A stretch of 62,366 bases of DNA from Ignavibacteriales bacterium (GTDB taxonomy: Bacteria; Bacteroidota; Ignavibacteria; Ignavibacteriales; Melioribacteraceae): NCBI GenBank assembly GCA_020061355.1, contig JAGUYK010000024.1, forward strand, positions 1-62,366, written 5' to 3'. The notes under the pieces are model-generated. The model saw nothing but the letters and a program-made list of their open reading frames with translations, was not told where the DNA came from and made no database searches. Shown here one piece after another: positions 16,678 through 27,688 of this stretch (positions within the stretch are counted from its first letter, which is position 1; the number at the start of each line of letters is the position of its first letter). Both the position numbers and the translations under genes were made by a program.

Positions 16678-17601
16678 ATGGAAGAAAACCTCGATTCTTT
16701 CGAAAAAATAAAAGTACCGGCATTGGATGAAATACTTGGTAAGAAATTTCCGGTGCTGGATGACGGTTTTATTCGTGTAGTTGATTATATGGGTAGTGAT
16801 GAATCGATTGTTCAGGCTGCCCGTGTCTCGTATGGTAAAGGAACAAAAAAAGTTACCGAAGACAGGGGATTGATAAGATACCTGATGAGACATCATCATA
16901 CAACTCCGTTTGAAATGTGCGAAATAAAATTACATGTCCGTGTCCCAATGGATACATGGCGGCAGTGGATAAGACACAGAACTGCAAATGTGAATGAATA
17001 TTCAACGCGTTACTCTATTGCAATCGATGCATCTCAAAAAACTAATTTATCCGAATGGAGAATTCAGGCTAAAAATAATAAACAGGGAAGCGAAGGATTT
17101 TTTCCTGATGAAATCGGTTCAAAACTTTCTGAACGTGAAAAAGAACTTCAGGATTTTGCGCGCGGGATTTACCAGGAAAGATTATCACTCGGTGTAGCAC
17201 GTGAGCAGGCAAGGAAAGACCTTCCGCTCTCTACTTACACGGAAGCCTACTGGAAAATTGATCTTCAAAACTTACTCCACTTTTTAGCATTACGAATGGA
17301 GAGTCATGCTCAATATGAAATCCGTAGTTATGCAAATATCATAGGTAATGAAATTGTAAACCGCTGGTGCCCCGTTGCATGGGAGGCATTTCAAGATTAT
17401 AGGATGAATGCCCTGTCTTTTTCTTTGCAGGAGCTTGAAATTCTTAAAGAGATTTATAAGGGTAATAAATCCGAAGTTAATAAATTAGCTGATAGTTATG
17501 GCTGGTTGAAAATTATTGATAAAAGATTTACAAAAAATATCGAACGTGCTGAGTTTGAAGAAAAATTAGAAAGACTTGGTATAGAAAAACCATGGGAATG
17601 A
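16678..17601 (+). CDS. thyX: FAD-dependent thymidylate synthase ThyX
   Basis: 307 residues. The ThyX motif RHR-X7-S is present as RHR at 99-101 and Ser109, followed by TRYS. The C-terminal half has ARKDLPLSTYTEAYWKIDL and FLALRMESHAQYEIR, which bind the nucleotide and flavin. It converts dUMP to dTMP using methylenetetrahydrofolate and FAD/NADPH. It is longer than the ~220-residue prototypes because of an insert around residues 115-150, as I recall for Bacteroidota-type enzymes. A dihydrofolate reductase gene lies close downstream although ThyX itself regenerates tetrahydrofolate. Confidence 0.93.
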   Translation: MEENLDSFEKIKVPALDEILGKKFPVLDDGFIRVVDYMGSDESIVQAARVSYGKGTKKVTEDRGLIRYLMRHHHTTPFEMCEIKLHVRVPMDTWRQWIRHRTANVNEYSTRYSIAIDASQKTNLSEWRIQAKNNKQGSEGFFPDEIGSKLSEREKELQDFARGIYQERLSLGVAREQARKDLPLSTYTEAYWKIDLQNLLHFLALRMESHAQYEIRSYANIIGNEIVNRWCPVAWEAFQDYRMNALSFSLQELEILKEIYKGNKSEVNKLADSYGWLKIIDKRFTKNIERAEFEEKLERLGIEKPWE

Positions 17602-17761
17602 GTTGATGATGATTTATATGCTCATCCCTGCTTGATCTTCAAAAAGATGAAATAAAAAATTAAGTTATTGTATTAATTGATAAGTGATATAATAATTGGA
17701 TTGATTTTCTAAAACCACGATTAGATATTGCTGCCGTCTTTAATATAATTTCGGGGGAGAT

Positions 17762-18070
17762 ATGAAATTATTTCTTGGCGGCATTATAATTACAATTTTT
17801 CTTCTATTCTTTAGTTGTAGAGAAGATATTGTTGAATTCTCTGAATTAAATTTAACCGGTAATATATATATCGATTCCTCACCAAGAGGCGCAGAGATTT
17901 TTCTCAATAATTATAGAATCGGTAAATCCACACCTGATAGCCTGGTTAATATCCAAGCGGGTTCTTATTCCTTGAAATTACGACTTATCGGGTATGAAGA
18001 TTCAATAGTTATAATTAATATTCATCCTAATGAGAAAAGATATATTAATATTTCCTTCAGGTATTATTAA
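17762..18070 (+). CDS. PEGA-domain lipoprotein
   Basis: 102 residues with a lipoprotein signal peptide ending in LLFFSC (lipobox Cys near residue 19). The mature part is a single PEGA-type repeat: IYIDSSPRGAEIFLNNYRIG, then TPDSLVNIQAGSYSLKLRLIGY. PEGA modules are short beta units found on surface-anchored proteins. It is preceded by a GGGGGAGAT ribosome-binding stretch and followed 15 bases later by the folA TTG, so it may be co-transcribed with folA-mutL. Confidence 0.75.
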   Translation: MKLFLGGIIITIFLLFFSCREDIVEFSELNLTGNIYIDSSPRGAEIFLNNYRIGKSTPDSLVNIQAGSYSLKLRLIGYEDSIVIINIHPNEKRYINISFRYY

Positions 18071-18085
18071 TTAACATGGGATTAG

Positions 18086-18565
18086 TTGGAAAAGATTATT
18101 ATAGCAGCAGTCTCGGAAAACTTGGTCATAGGAAATAGAGGAAGAATCCCCTGGCACTCCGCCGAAGAATTAAAACACTTTAAAATTGCTACATCGGGTT
18201 TTCCTGTCGTTATGGGACGCAAAACCTGGGATTCTCTTAAAAAACCCCTCACTAACAGATTAAATGTAATTCTAACCCGGAATACCGGCTTTTCATTTTC
18301 TCATTCAAACGTTGTAATTTGCAACACAATTTCAGATGCTGTAAAGTTTTGTGAGGATAGGGGAGAAGAAAAAATATTCTTAATAGGCGGAGAAGAAATT
18401 TTCAGACAGACTATTGCGATTGCCGATAAAATGATTATATCTAAAATGAAATTTAAGGCGGAAGGCGAAAATTATTTCCCGGATATTAATGAACTGGAAT
18501 GGAAACTCGAAACTGAGATTGATAAAAAGGATTTTATAATTAATGTTTATAAACGAGCAGATTGA
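18086..18565 (+). CDS. folA: Dihydrofolate reductase
   Basis: 159 residues from a TTG at 18086. Family motifs are intact: the N-terminal strand IIIAAVSENLVIGNRGRIPW with the substrate-side Trp, HFKIATSGFPVVMGRKTWDS, and IFLIGGEEIFRQTI binding NADPH near 98-111. It reduces dihydrofolate to tetrahydrofolate. The mutL start codon lies 9 bases after its stop. Its nearness to thyX is notable because ThyX does not generate dihydrofolate. Confidence 0.93.
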   Translation: MEKIIIAAVSENLVIGNRGRIPWHSAEELKHFKIATSGFPVVMGRKTWDSLKKPLTNRLNVILTRNTGFSFSHSNVVICNTISDAVKFCEDRGEEKIFLIGGEEIFRQTIAIADKMIISKMKFKAEGENYFPDINELEWKLETEIDKKDFIINVYKRAD

Positions 18566-18574
18566 AAAATTAAA

Positions 18575-20425
18575 TTGAATCAAAGAATTAAAATATTACC
18601 CGAAAATCTCGCAAATAAAATCGCTGCCGGCGAAGTTGTAAACCGACCTGAATCTGTGGTTAAAGAATTGATGGAAAATTCGATAGATGCCGGTGCAAAA
18701 CTGATAGAAGTGTTTATAAAGAATGCTGGTAAAAATTTAATTCAGGTCGTTGACGATGGATTCGGTATGTCGGAAGATGATGCCGTACTTTGTATTCAGC
18801 GCCATGCTACAAGTAAAATCTCTTCAATAGATGATCTGGAAGCTATTAAAACTCTCGGATTCCGCGGTGAAGCCCTTGCATCAATTGCATCGGTCTCTAT
18901 ATTCGAATTAAAAACAAGACGTGAAGAGGATGAACTCGGGGTTTTTATTAAAATTGGTGAAAATTCTGAAATAATTAAAGAGAAAGATTCCTGCTCTAAG
19001 GGAACTTCGGTAACGGTTAAAAATCTTTTTTATAATATTCCGGCAAGGAGAAATTTTTTAAAGTCAAACACAACCGAGTTAAAACATATAATAGAAGTAT
19101 TTAAGAGAATTGCTTTAAGTCACCCTGAAGTTTCATTTAAACTTTTCAATGATGATGATCTTGTCTTCGATTTAAGTCAGCAGAATTATAAGGAAAGATT
19201 AAAATCGGTTTTTGGTGAAAATATAATTGATATTACAATCGAAGCAAATGAGATTACAGATTATCTCAGCCTGACAGGATTTATTACCAAACCTGCATAT
19301 TTGAGAAGAAGCAAAGGTGAACAGTATTTATTTCTGAACTATAGATATGTTCAAAGCCGGGTAATTAACCACGCGGTCTTTACAGCTTATGAAAACCTGA
19401 TGGAAAAGGGGGACTATCCTTTCTTTGTACTCTTTCTTGCGATCGATCCGAAAAGAATTGATGTAAATGTTCACCCCTCTAAATTAGAAGTGAAATTTGA
19501 CGATGAAAAAGAAGTCTACTCGTTTGTCAATGCGGTGATCAAAAAGACAATTGGTAGCTACGACCTTGTCCCCATTGTCTCATTCGGTGATAAGGATTCA
19601 AATAAAGAAGCACTTCGATTTAATTCCTTTGCAAGCACCGACAGAAAGGATTTCAGCGATCGACCAGTTGCAATTCAAAACGAACAAAAGAAGTCCGGTC
19701 CTTTCTTTTCTGATAATGATATCGATCAGCTCTTCGAAAACCTTAATCGTGAATTCAATTCTACAGATGCAGGTTCTGGTTCGCAACATCCTTTTGATAG
19801 TGTGCAGAAAGAAGTATATCACGAATCTGATCGTTTGACTTCTGCTGCCTCGGATACACCATTTATTGTTCTGCTCCACAATAAATATATTCTTTCGCAA
19901 ATTAAAAGCGGGTTGATGATAATAGATGCCCATGTTGCGCATGAAAGAATCTTGTATGAGATTGCTCTGCAATCATTCGAAGCGAATATTCCGTTCTCGC
20001 AACATTTATTATTCCCTCAGACAATAAAACTTGACCCGGCTGATTACCAGCTTACAAAAGAACTTGAACCTTATCTTACGAATCTTGGTTTTACAATTAA
20101 ATTTAAGCCGAAGAGTATTGTCGAAATTATCGGAATCCCTTCCGACCTGAAAACCGACCACGAATCCGATACACTGCTTGATATTTTACACGAGTACAGG
20201 AAAAACCAGCTGGAAAAACAATTGGAAACAAGGGACAACCTTGCAAAATCATTTTCATGTAAAGCAGCAATAAAAGCCGGTGATAAAATCTCCGAAAATG
20301 AAATGAGGATTCTTGTCGATAAACTCTTTGCAACTTCAATGCCGTATGTTTGTCCGCATGGAAGACCGATTGTTATTAAAATTCCAATTCAGGAATTCGA
20401 TAAAAGATTTGGACGTACCTCCTGA
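18575..20425 (+). CDS. mutL: DNA mismatch repair protein MutL with an intact endonuclease site
   Basis: 616 residues from a TTG. The N-terminal GHKL ATPase domain (1-330) shows KIAAGEVVNRPESVVKELMEN, DDGFGM and TLGFRGEALASIASV. After a variable linker (about 335-425), the dimerisation domain carries the endonuclease elements D-x-H-x3-E-x4-E (DAHVAHERILYE, about 450), SCKAAIKAGD (about 561) and CPHGRP (about 592). This is therefore the nicking type of MutL used by bacteria without MutH. It pairs with MutS, encoded elsewhere. Probably co-transcribed with folA. Confidence 0.95.
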   Translation: MNQRIKILPENLANKIAAGEVVNRPESVVKELMENSIDAGAKLIEVFIKNAGKNLIQVVDDGFGMSEDDAVLCIQRHATSKISSIDDLEAIKTLGFRGEALASIASVSIFELKTRREEDELGVFIKIGENSEIIKEKDSCSKGTSVTVKNLFYNIPARRNFLKSNTTELKHIIEVFKRIALSHPEVSFKLFNDDDLVFDLSQQNYKERLKSVFGENIIDITIEANEITDYLSLTGFITKPAYLRRSKGEQYLFLNYRYVQSRVINHAVFTAYENLMEKGDYPFFVLFLAIDPKRIDVNVHPSKLEVKFDDEKEVYSFVNAVIKKTIGSYDLVPIVSFGDKDSNKEALRFNSFASTDRKDFSDRPVAIQNEQKKSGPFFSDNDIDQLFENLNREFNSTDAGSGSQHPFDSVQKEVYHESDRLTSAASDTPFIVLLHNKYILSQIKSGLMIIDAHVAHERILYEIALQSFEANIPFSQHLLFPQTIKLDPADYQLTKELEPYLTNLGFTIKFKPKSIVEIIGIPSDLKTDHESDTLLDILHEYRKNQLEKQLETRDNLAKSFSCKAAIKAGDKISENEMRILVDKLFATSMPYVCPHGRPIVIKIPIQEFDKRFGRTS

Positions 20426-20486
20426 GTTTTGTATTTTATTTCGAAATCACTTAACATTTTTAATTGAATAATAATAAGCAGATAAA

Positions 20487-22136
20487 ATGGAAGACTTGAA
20501 TAAAGCAAAAAAGAATTACAAAGATAAACTCGCAGCTTCCAAGGAAATTGATTGGAAGTTCACAACTGTTTCAGGCGAACCAATTAATCCGCTCTATACA
20601 CCCGATGAAATCTCTCAAATGGATTATCTCAAAGATCTTGGATTTCCGGGTGAATACCCTTATACAAGAGGAATCCATACAAACGGTTACCGCGGTAAAT
20701 TCTGGACCATGAGACAATTTGCCGGATTCGGTTCGCCTGAGGATACTAACAGGCGTTTTAAGTATTTACTGGAACATGGGCAAACTGGTTTATCTGTTGC
20801 TTTCGATCTTCCAACTTTAATGGGCTGGGATTCTGATTCACCTGTTAGTGAAGGAGAGGTTGGCATTTGCGGTGTCTCGATCTCCTCGCTTGTGGATATG
20901 GAAACTCTTTTTAATGGAATACCATTAGACCTTGTTTCTACTTCAATGACTATTAATTCACCTGCCGCTATGATTTTTGCTTTCTACCTTGCTGTGGCTA
21001 AAAAACAGGGAGTCTCATTCGATAAACTACGCGGTACTTTGCAGAATGATATTCTCAAAGAATATATTGCCCAGAAAGAATTTATTTTTCCCCCGCGTCC
21101 TTCGATGCGAATAATTACCGATATGATTGAATACTGTACTAATGAAGTACCGCAATGGAATCCCGTTTCTGTCAGTGGTTATCATATTCGGGAAGCCGGT
21201 TCAACTGCTGTTCAGGAGTTGGCTTATACACTTGCAGATGGTTTTGCTTATATCGAAGCTTGCATTGAAAGAGGAATGAATATAGACTCGTTTGCCCCGC
21301 GTCTTTCATTCTTCTTTAATTCTCATCTCGATTTTTTTGAAGAAATTGCAAAGTACAGAGCCGCCAGAAGAATTTATGCTAAGCGAATGAAAGAAAAGTA
21401 TGGTGCTAAAAATCCACGTTCATGGTGGCTCAGATTTCATACACAAACTGCCGGATGTACACTAACTGCCCAGCAGCCCGAAAACAATATTATTCGAACA
21501 GCATTCCAGGCACTTGCTGCTGTTATGGGAGGGACACAGTCACTCCATACTAATTCTATGGATGAAACTTTAGCACTTCCGAGTGAGAAAGCCGTAAAAA
21601 TTGCCCTCAGAACCCAACAGCTTCTTGCATATGAAACTGGCGTAATTAATACTGTCGATCCCCTCGGCGGTAGTTATTTTATTGAATCTCTTACAAATAA
21701 AATGGAAGAGGATGCAAATAAAATATTTAACGAAATTGATTATATGGGCGGTGTTATTCAGGCAATTGAAACCGGATATTTCCAGAAAGAAATTGCGGAT
21801 TCGGCTTATAGATATCAGAAAGAATTGGAAAGAAAAGAAAAAATTATAGTTGGTGTTAACGAGTTTGTAGAGGAGGATGAAAAGGTAAGTATCCCGATTT
21901 TGCAGATATCACCCGATGTTGAGAAGAAACAACATGAAAAATTAACGAGATTGAAAGCCGAAAGGAATCAGGAATTAGCTGAAAAAAGTATGTCAAAGAT
22001 TTCTGATGCAGCGCTTTCCGGTAGTAACATTATGCCTGTTCTGATTGAAGCAGCCGACAATTATGTAACTCTCGGTGAAATGGTTGAAGTGCTAAAACAA
22101 CATTTCGGAACTTACGAGGAAACAGTTGTTTTCTAA
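20487..22136 (+). CDS. Cobalamin-dependent acyl-CoA mutase, large subunit (methylmalonyl- or isobutyryl-CoA mutase type)
   Basis: 549 residues, the length of the split-type mutase large subunit that lacks a B12-binding domain. The TIM-barrel body is fully conserved ([54 protein letters not shown]). The substrate pocket differs from methylmalonyl-CoA mutase. The stretch [17 protein letters not shown] places Gln195 where the mutase has the carboxylate-binding Arg, and [10 protein letters not shown] replaces the usual TMY motif; both resemble IcmA of isobutyryl-CoA mutase. The small B12-binding subunit is not adjacent. The neighbouring UbiA gene overlaps its 3' end by 11 bases. Confidence 0.85.
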   Translation: MEDLNKAKKNYKDKLAASKEIDWKFTTVSGEPINPLYTPDEISQMDYLKDLGFPGEYPYTRGIHTNGYRGKFWTMRQFAGFGSPEDTNRRFKYLLEHGQTGLSVAFDLPTLMGWDSDSPVSEGEVGICGVSISSLVDMETLFNGIPLDLVSTSMTINSPAAMIFAFYLAVAKKQGVSFDKLRGTLQNDILKEYIAQKEFIFPPRPSMRIITDMIEYCTNEVPQWNPVSVSGYHIREAGSTAVQELAYTLADGFAYIEACIERGMNIDSFAPRLSFFFNSHLDFFEEIAKYRAARRIYAKRMKEKYGAKNPRSWWLRFHTQTAGCTLTAQQPENNIIRTAFQALAAVMGGTQSLHTNSMDETLALPSEKAVKIALRTQQLLAYETGVINTVDPLGGSYFIESLTNKMEEDANKIFNEIDYMGGVIQAIETGYFQKEIADSAYRYQKELERKEKIIVGVNEFVEEDEKVSIPILQISPDVEKKQHEKLTRLKAERNQELAEKSMSKISDAALSGSNIMPVLIEAADNYVTLGEMVEVLKQHFGTYEETVVF

Positions 22137-23001
22137 ATTGAAAAATTATTTCAGACTGCTGCGAATAACGAATTGGTTGAAAAACATTTTCGTTTTTGTC
22201 CCGCTTGTTTTCTCCAAACATCTGTTCGATATTAATTACATTTATGATGTCCTGATCGGATTCTTTGCCTTTTCATTTACATCAAGCTTTGTCTATGTCT
22301 TTAATGATATTTTTGATGCAGAAAGGGATCGGCTCCATCCGCTAAAAAAAGACCGACCTATTGCAAGCGGAACGATAAGTAAACCACATGCTGTAATTAC
22401 GCTTGCTCTGCTTCTAATAATTATCGGTTTCTTCTCTATTTATCTTCAGAAAAATTTTGTGTTAACATTATGGGCTTATATAGTTATTAATATTGTTTAT
22501 ACTCTCTACTTTAAAAAAATAGTTATTGCAGATATCTTTTGTATTGCGGCGGGATTTTTACTTAGAGTTATTGCAGGTGCATTTATAATTTTGGTTTATC
22601 TATCAAATTGGTTGATACTTACCACAATATTTTTATCCCTGTTCCTTGCTGTTATGAAACGGCGTGTTGAAATTGCCAGTAATCCTTCGGCTTCGGATCA
22701 GCGTGTGGTTCTAAAAGATTATTCACTTAATTTCATCGACTTGATTGCAGCAATAACAGCAACATGTGTTATCCTGAGCTACGCTCTCTATACTGTTGCA
22801 GAAAGAACTATTAAAGCATTTGGCTCCGAAGAACTTGTATTCACAACACTTTTTGTAATTTTCGGCATATTTCGTTATATGTTTCTTGCAATTAAAAAGA
22901 ATAGGGGCGAAAACGTCGTTGAATTATTATTAACTGATTTACCTATGCTGATAAATATTTTTCTTTTTATAACTGCTGCACTTTATATCATATACTTCTG
23001 A
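22126..23001 (+). CDS. UbiA-family prenyltransferase (decaprenyl-phosphate phosphoribosyltransferase-like)
   Basis: 291 residues from a TTG at 22126, supported by GAGGAAACAG directly upstream inside the mutase gene. The aspartate-rich motif [20 protein letters not shown] (near 61-80) matches the subgroup that transfers phosphoribose to polyprenyl phosphate, and [18 protein letters not shown] at 15-32 is typical of it. About eight membrane helices are visible, with a second Asp-rich loop near residues 185-200 ([14 protein letters not shown]). Likely role: inner-membrane synthesis of a lipid-linked pentose donor for cell-surface glycans. Other UbiA substrates are possible. Confidence 0.8.
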   Translation: MFSKLKNYFRLLRITNWLKNIFVFVPLVFSKHLFDINYIYDVLIGFFAFSFTSSFVYVFNDIFDAERDRLHPLKKDRPIASGTISKPHAVITLALLLIIIGFFSIYLQKNFVLTLWAYIVINIVYTLYFKKIVIADIFCIAAGFLLRVIAGAFIILVYLSNWLILTTIFLSLFLAVMKRRVEIASNPSASDQRVVLKDYSLNFIDLIAAITATCVILSYALYTVAERTIKAFGSEELVFTTLFVIFGIFRYMFLAIKKNRGENVVELLLTDLPMLINIFLFITAALYIIYF

Positions 23002-23013
23002 TAGGATTATTTT

Positions 23014-24249
23014 ATGATAGGCGATTATGTAATATTGATTTCATTGCTTTTGTTGAGTGCATTTTTTTCATCAACCGAAATTGCTTATATAGTTTCAAAT
23101 AAAATCAAGATTGAACTCCGTTCAAGGAAAAATAACCTCTATGCACGTAACGCCTATTACTTTATTAAAAATGCGGATTTCTTCTTCTCTACGCTTCTTA
23201 TCTCAAACAATGTTGTGAACATTACCTTTGCTTCACTTGCCTCTGTATTCCTTATTTCATCTTTCGGATTTGAAGAATTTGAGATACTGGTAATTACAAC
23301 TGTATTATTATTCTTCTTCGGTGAATTAATACCGAAATATATCGGGCGTGAACTTGCCGACAGCATTATTCTGATTTCTTCCATCCCTTTACGAATTGTT
23401 CTGATAGTCCTCTATCCAGTTGTAAAAATTACTTCAAAAATTTCTTCAATACTTAACCGGATGAATAAAAGGGAAGAGGAGGAAATCCTCCAGATATTTG
23501 ATAAGGAAGACATTCAGAATTTAATTGAAGAGAGCTCCGAAGCCGGAAGTATGAACGAAGATCAATCCGACATCATTACAAAAGTAATTGAAATCCGTGA
23601 ACAGAGAGTTTATGAAGCAATTACCCCAAGGACCGGTATTGTTGGTGTGGATATTACGAGTTCACTCGAGGAAGTGATGGATAAGTTTATTGAAACCGGT
23701 TATTCAAAACTAATCGTATATGAAGAAAATCTTGATAACATATGTGGTATGGTTCTGCTTAAAGATTTCTTCCAGCGCCCTAAAGATCTTCAATCAATGA
23801 TCAGAGATGTTGTATTCATCCCGGATACAAAAAAAAGTCTCGAAATGTTAAATGAATTTCTTGCTAAACAATTTACTTTTGCAGTTGTTGTTGATGAATT
23901 TGGAGGGACTGCCGGAATTCTTACAATCGAAGATTTAATAGAAGAACTCTTTGGCGAAATAAGCGATGAATATGATGAAGATGAAAAAGTGGTTAGAAAA
24001 ATTGATAACTCAACATTTATTATGAGCGGTAAGGTTGAAATCGATTACCTCAATGAAGAATTCGATTTCACGATTGATGAAGAAGGTGATTTCGAAACAA
24101 TTGCCGGTTATGTTACATCAAGGCTCGGCAGAATTCCCGTTAAAGGGGAAACATTTAAGATCGATAATTTTTCAATTCTTGTTCTGAAATCTGATAAAAC
24201 AAAAATTGATCTCCTGAAACTTACTATTGAGCATGACCTCGCGGAATAA
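23014..24249 (+). CDS. HlyC/CorC family membrane protein with CBS pair (CNNM/DUF21)
   Basis: 411 residues. An N-terminal DUF21 membrane domain (1-160, with SAFFSSTEIAYI at 15-26 and FFGELIPKYIGREL near 100-113) is followed by two CBS domains (about 190-320) and the C-terminal CorC/HlyC domain (about 330-405, with EEGDFETIAGYVTSRLGRIP). The family is implicated in Mg2+/Co2+ efflux or homeostasis at the inner membrane, with the CBS domains sensing nucleotides. It follows the UbiA gene by 12 bases. Confidence 0.92.
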   Translation: MIGDYVILISLLLLSAFFSSTEIAYIVSNKIKIELRSRKNNLYARNAYYFIKNADFFFSTLLISNNVVNITFASLASVFLISSFGFEEFEILVITTVLLFFFGELIPKYIGRELADSIILISSIPLRIVLIVLYPVVKITSKISSILNRMNKREEEEILQIFDKEDIQNLIEESSEAGSMNEDQSDIITKVIEIREQRVYEAITPRTGIVGVDITSSLEEVMDKFIETGYSKLIVYEENLDNICGMVLLKDFFQRPKDLQSMIRDVVFIPDTKKSLEMLNEFLAKQFTFAVVVDEFGGTAGILTIEDLIEELFGEISDEYDEDEKVVRKIDNSTFIMSGKVEIDYLNEEFDFTIDEEGDFETIAGYVTSRLGRIPVKGETFKIDNFSILVLKSDKTKIDLLKLTIEHDLAE

Positions 24250-24295
24250 ACTTTTTTATCACATCAGTTGTTATATCTAATAAATTAAGGGAAAT

Positions 24296-24649
24296 ATGGG
24301 ATCTATTTTATCTTCACTTTTCGGCAGGGGACAAACTGTGGCAAATCTTGATTCTGAAACATTCGAAAAAATGATAAACGAAATTGATGACGCTGTAATT
24401 CTTGACGTTAGAACTCAGGATGAATATAAAACAGTAAGGATTCCTAATTCAATTTTAATTGATATCTACAAACCGACTTTCCTTGGTGAAATTGAAAAGC
24501 TTGATCGAAACAAAACTTATTTTATCTACTGCCGTTCGGGCAGCAGAAGCCATCACGCTGCAGTTCAGATGCAGAAAATGGGCTTTGAAAAAGTTTATAA
24601 CCTCGAAAGCGGTATCATTCAGTGGTTTGGTCCCGTTGAAAATAATTAA
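24296..24649 (+). CDS. Single-domain rhodanese-like protein
   Basis: 117 residues. The active-site loop CRSGSRS is near residues 82-88, and the approach strand VILDVRTQDEYKTVRIPNS (35-53) is typical. The first ~17 residues are a short hydrophobic/glycine leader with no clear signal peptidase site. Rhodaneses transfer sulfane sulfur; the acceptor is unknown. It is followed 5 bases later by the DCC-family gene, and both are thiol proteins, so a linked redox or sulfur role is plausible. Confidence 0.88.
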   Translation: MGSILSSLFGRGQTVANLDSETFEKMINEIDDAVILDVRTQDEYKTVRIPNSILIDIYKPTFLGEIEKLDRNKTYFIYCRSGSRSHHAAVQMQKMGFEKVYNLESGIIQWFGPVENN

Positions 24650-24654
24650 TTAAA

Positions 24655-25053
24655 ATGAATCGTCCGGTTCTTTTTTTTGACGGTGTCTGTAATCTCTGTA
24701 ATTTCATTGTACGTTTCCTTTTAAGAGTTGATAGAAAAAAGATTCTTCGATATTCTAATCTTCAGTCTGAATTTGCACGGTCAATTGAAACATTAAAACC
24801 ATTTATATCGGTACCATTTGAAACTGTAGTTTTTTATAACGGCAGTAACAAATATCTTAAGTCCGATGCTGTAATAGAAATCGCAAAACTTCTACCCGTG
24901 CCTTGGAAATTTTTCGGAATTATTCGATTCATTCCAAAGCGGCTAAGAGATAAATTATATGATTTTGTTGCACATAACCGGTATCGACTATTTGGTAGAA
25001 AAGATCTATGCATGCTCCCATCTGAAAACGTTAAAGAATTTTTTATAGATTGA
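24655..25053 (+). CDS. DCC-family (DUF393) thiol-disulfide oxidoreductase-like protein
   Basis: 132 residues. It opens with LFFDGVCNLCNFIVRFLLR, the DxxCxxC motif (CNLC) that names the family, and has the typical YSNLQSEFA and a C-terminal RYRLFGRKDLCMLP. These proteins are thioredoxin-like and presumed cytoplasmic; the redox partner is not known. It is tightly spaced after the rhodanese gene. Confidence 0.88.
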   Translation: MNRPVLFFDGVCNLCNFIVRFLLRVDRKKILRYSNLQSEFARSIETLKPFISVPFETVVFYNGSNKYLKSDAVIEIAKLLPVPWKFFGIIRFIPKRLRDKLYDFVAHNRYRLFGRKDLCMLPSENVKEFFID

Positions 25054-25125
25054 AATCTACACTTGTCGTTTTAATGGAAGAAAAGCTAAAATAACCTTAT
25101 CTTTTGCACCAAATTTTTAAGATAA

Positions 25126-26280
<1,155 letters not shown>

Positions 26281-26592
26281 GTGGAAATATTATTAGCAAT
26301 GGCACCGCCGGCTGATGGATCTGGTGGCGGAGGTGGATTGATGAGCACTTTAATTATGTTTGGTGCTATCTTCGCAATCTTTTATTTTATGATTATAAGA
26401 CCACAGCAGAAAAGAACCAAGGAACGTGAAAAGCTCCTTTCCTCTGTTCAAAAAGGGGATAAGGTTATTTTAAGCAGCGGACTTTACGGTTCGGTAGCCG
26501 GATTGGAAGAGAAGACCTGTCTTATTGACGTTGGTAATAACGTAAAAATGAAATTCGATAGATCTGCAATCGCAACTGTTATTAAAGATTAA
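26281..26592 (+). CDS. yajC: Preprotein translocase subunit YajC
   Basis: 103 residues from a GTG abutting the tgt stop. One membrane helix (about residues 20-37) is followed by the family motif IIRPQQKRTKEREKLL and GDKVILSSGLYGSVAGL. An unusual Gly-rich leader (PPADGSGGGGG) precedes the helix. YajC sits with SecDF at the translocon in the inner membrane; secD/secF are not next to it here. Confidence 0.93.
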   Translation: MEILLAMAPPADGSGGGGGLMSTLIMFGAIFAIFYFMIIRPQQKRTKEREKLLSSVQKGDKVILSSGLYGSVAGLEEKTCLIDVGNNVKMKFDRSAIATVIKD

Positions 26593-26729
26593 CAGTTCGT
26601 ATTTGTCTAGCATTTTTATTTTTTGTGTTTTGGTGTCTTTGTGGCATTTTAGATTATTTTTTCCCTCAAAGACACTAATATTCCCGTATAACTATTTTAT
26701 CTTATTTGAACATTATTGAGCAGGTATAA

Positions 26730-27617
26730 ATGAAAGAACTCGGCATTAAACAAAATTTTTTGGCTATTGATAAGAAGTATTCCAATTACAAGGATTCTGA
26801 GATAGTCGTTATTTCTGCACCCCTTGAAAAAACAGTCAGCTATGGCAAAGGAACTGCTAAAGGTCCGCAGGAGATTTTAGATGCGTCACATTACGTCGAG
26901 TTTTTTGACGAGGAAGTAAACCGGGAGCTCTGCTTCGACAAGGGAATATGCACACTTGCACCTCTTGATTTTAAGAAAATATCGGTTCAAAAAGGGATTC
27001 AAAAAATTTATAATGAAGTAGGCAGGCATATCGATGCCGGAAAGTTTGTTGTAACACTTGGCGGCGAGCACTCTTTATCTGTAGCACCGATTAAAGCCCA
27101 CCACGAACGCTTCGAAAACCTATCAATACTTCAGATTGATGCTCATTCGGATCTTCGTGAAAGTTATGAAGGCTCGATTCATTCTCATGCATCTGTTATG
27201 GCGCGTGTTGCTGAATTCAATAAAAATATTGTCCAGGTTGGTATCCGTGCTCAATGTAAGGACGAAGCTGATTTCAGAAAGAATAATCAGATTAAAACTT
27301 TCTATATGCGTGAAATTAAACTTGGTATGTACGGAGATAACTGGCAGGAACTCGTATCTAAATCCTTGACAGAAAACGTATATATAACTTTTGATGTCGA
27401 TGGATTTGACCCGTCATTATTAGCTGCAACCGGTACACCGGAACCGGGCGGACTTTTCTGGGATGAGACAATGAATCTACTCAAAATAATCGGGTTAGAT
27501 AAAAATATTGTCGGTTTCGATATTGTTGAACTTGCGCCGTCAAAATATCATCAGTCATCAAGTTTTATTACAGCCAAACTTGTCTATAAAATGCTCAACT
27601 ATGCATTTGTAAATTAG
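26730..27617 (+). CDS. speB: Agmatinase (ureohydrolase)
   Basis: 295 residues with all metal ligands of the ureohydrolase fold: GGEHS (111-115), DAHSD (137-141), SHAS (152-155) and TFDVDGFDPS near 212-221, plus GTPEPGG. It hydrolyses agmatine to putrescine and urea using two Mn2+. The substrate call (agmatine rather than arginine or a guanidino acid) is from overall similarity to SpeB-type sequences. It stands alone between yajC and the NfeD gene. Confidence 0.88.
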   Translation: MKELGIKQNFLAIDKKYSNYKDSEIVVISAPLEKTVSYGKGTAKGPQEILDASHYVEFFDEEVNRELCFDKGICTLAPLDFKKISVQKGIQKIYNEVGRHIDAGKFVVTLGGEHSLSVAPIKAHHERFENLSILQIDAHSDLRESYEGSIHSHASVMARVAEFNKNIVQVGIRAQCKDEADFRKNNQIKTFYMREIKLGMYGDNWQELVSKSLTENVYITFDVDGFDPSLLAATGTPEPGGLFWDETMNLLKIIGLDKNIVGFDIVELAPSKYHQSSSFITAKLVYKMLNYAFVN

Positions 27618-27688
27618 TAATTTGTATTGAATTATTCCTACATTTTAAGTAATTAACTGTTGGAAATAATTATTCTTTGGAGAATAAA

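Noticed and set aside
20487-22136. Methylmalonyl-CoA mutase as a firm label
   Set aside because: The arginine position that holds the carboxylate appears to be glutamine, so the substrate is left open.
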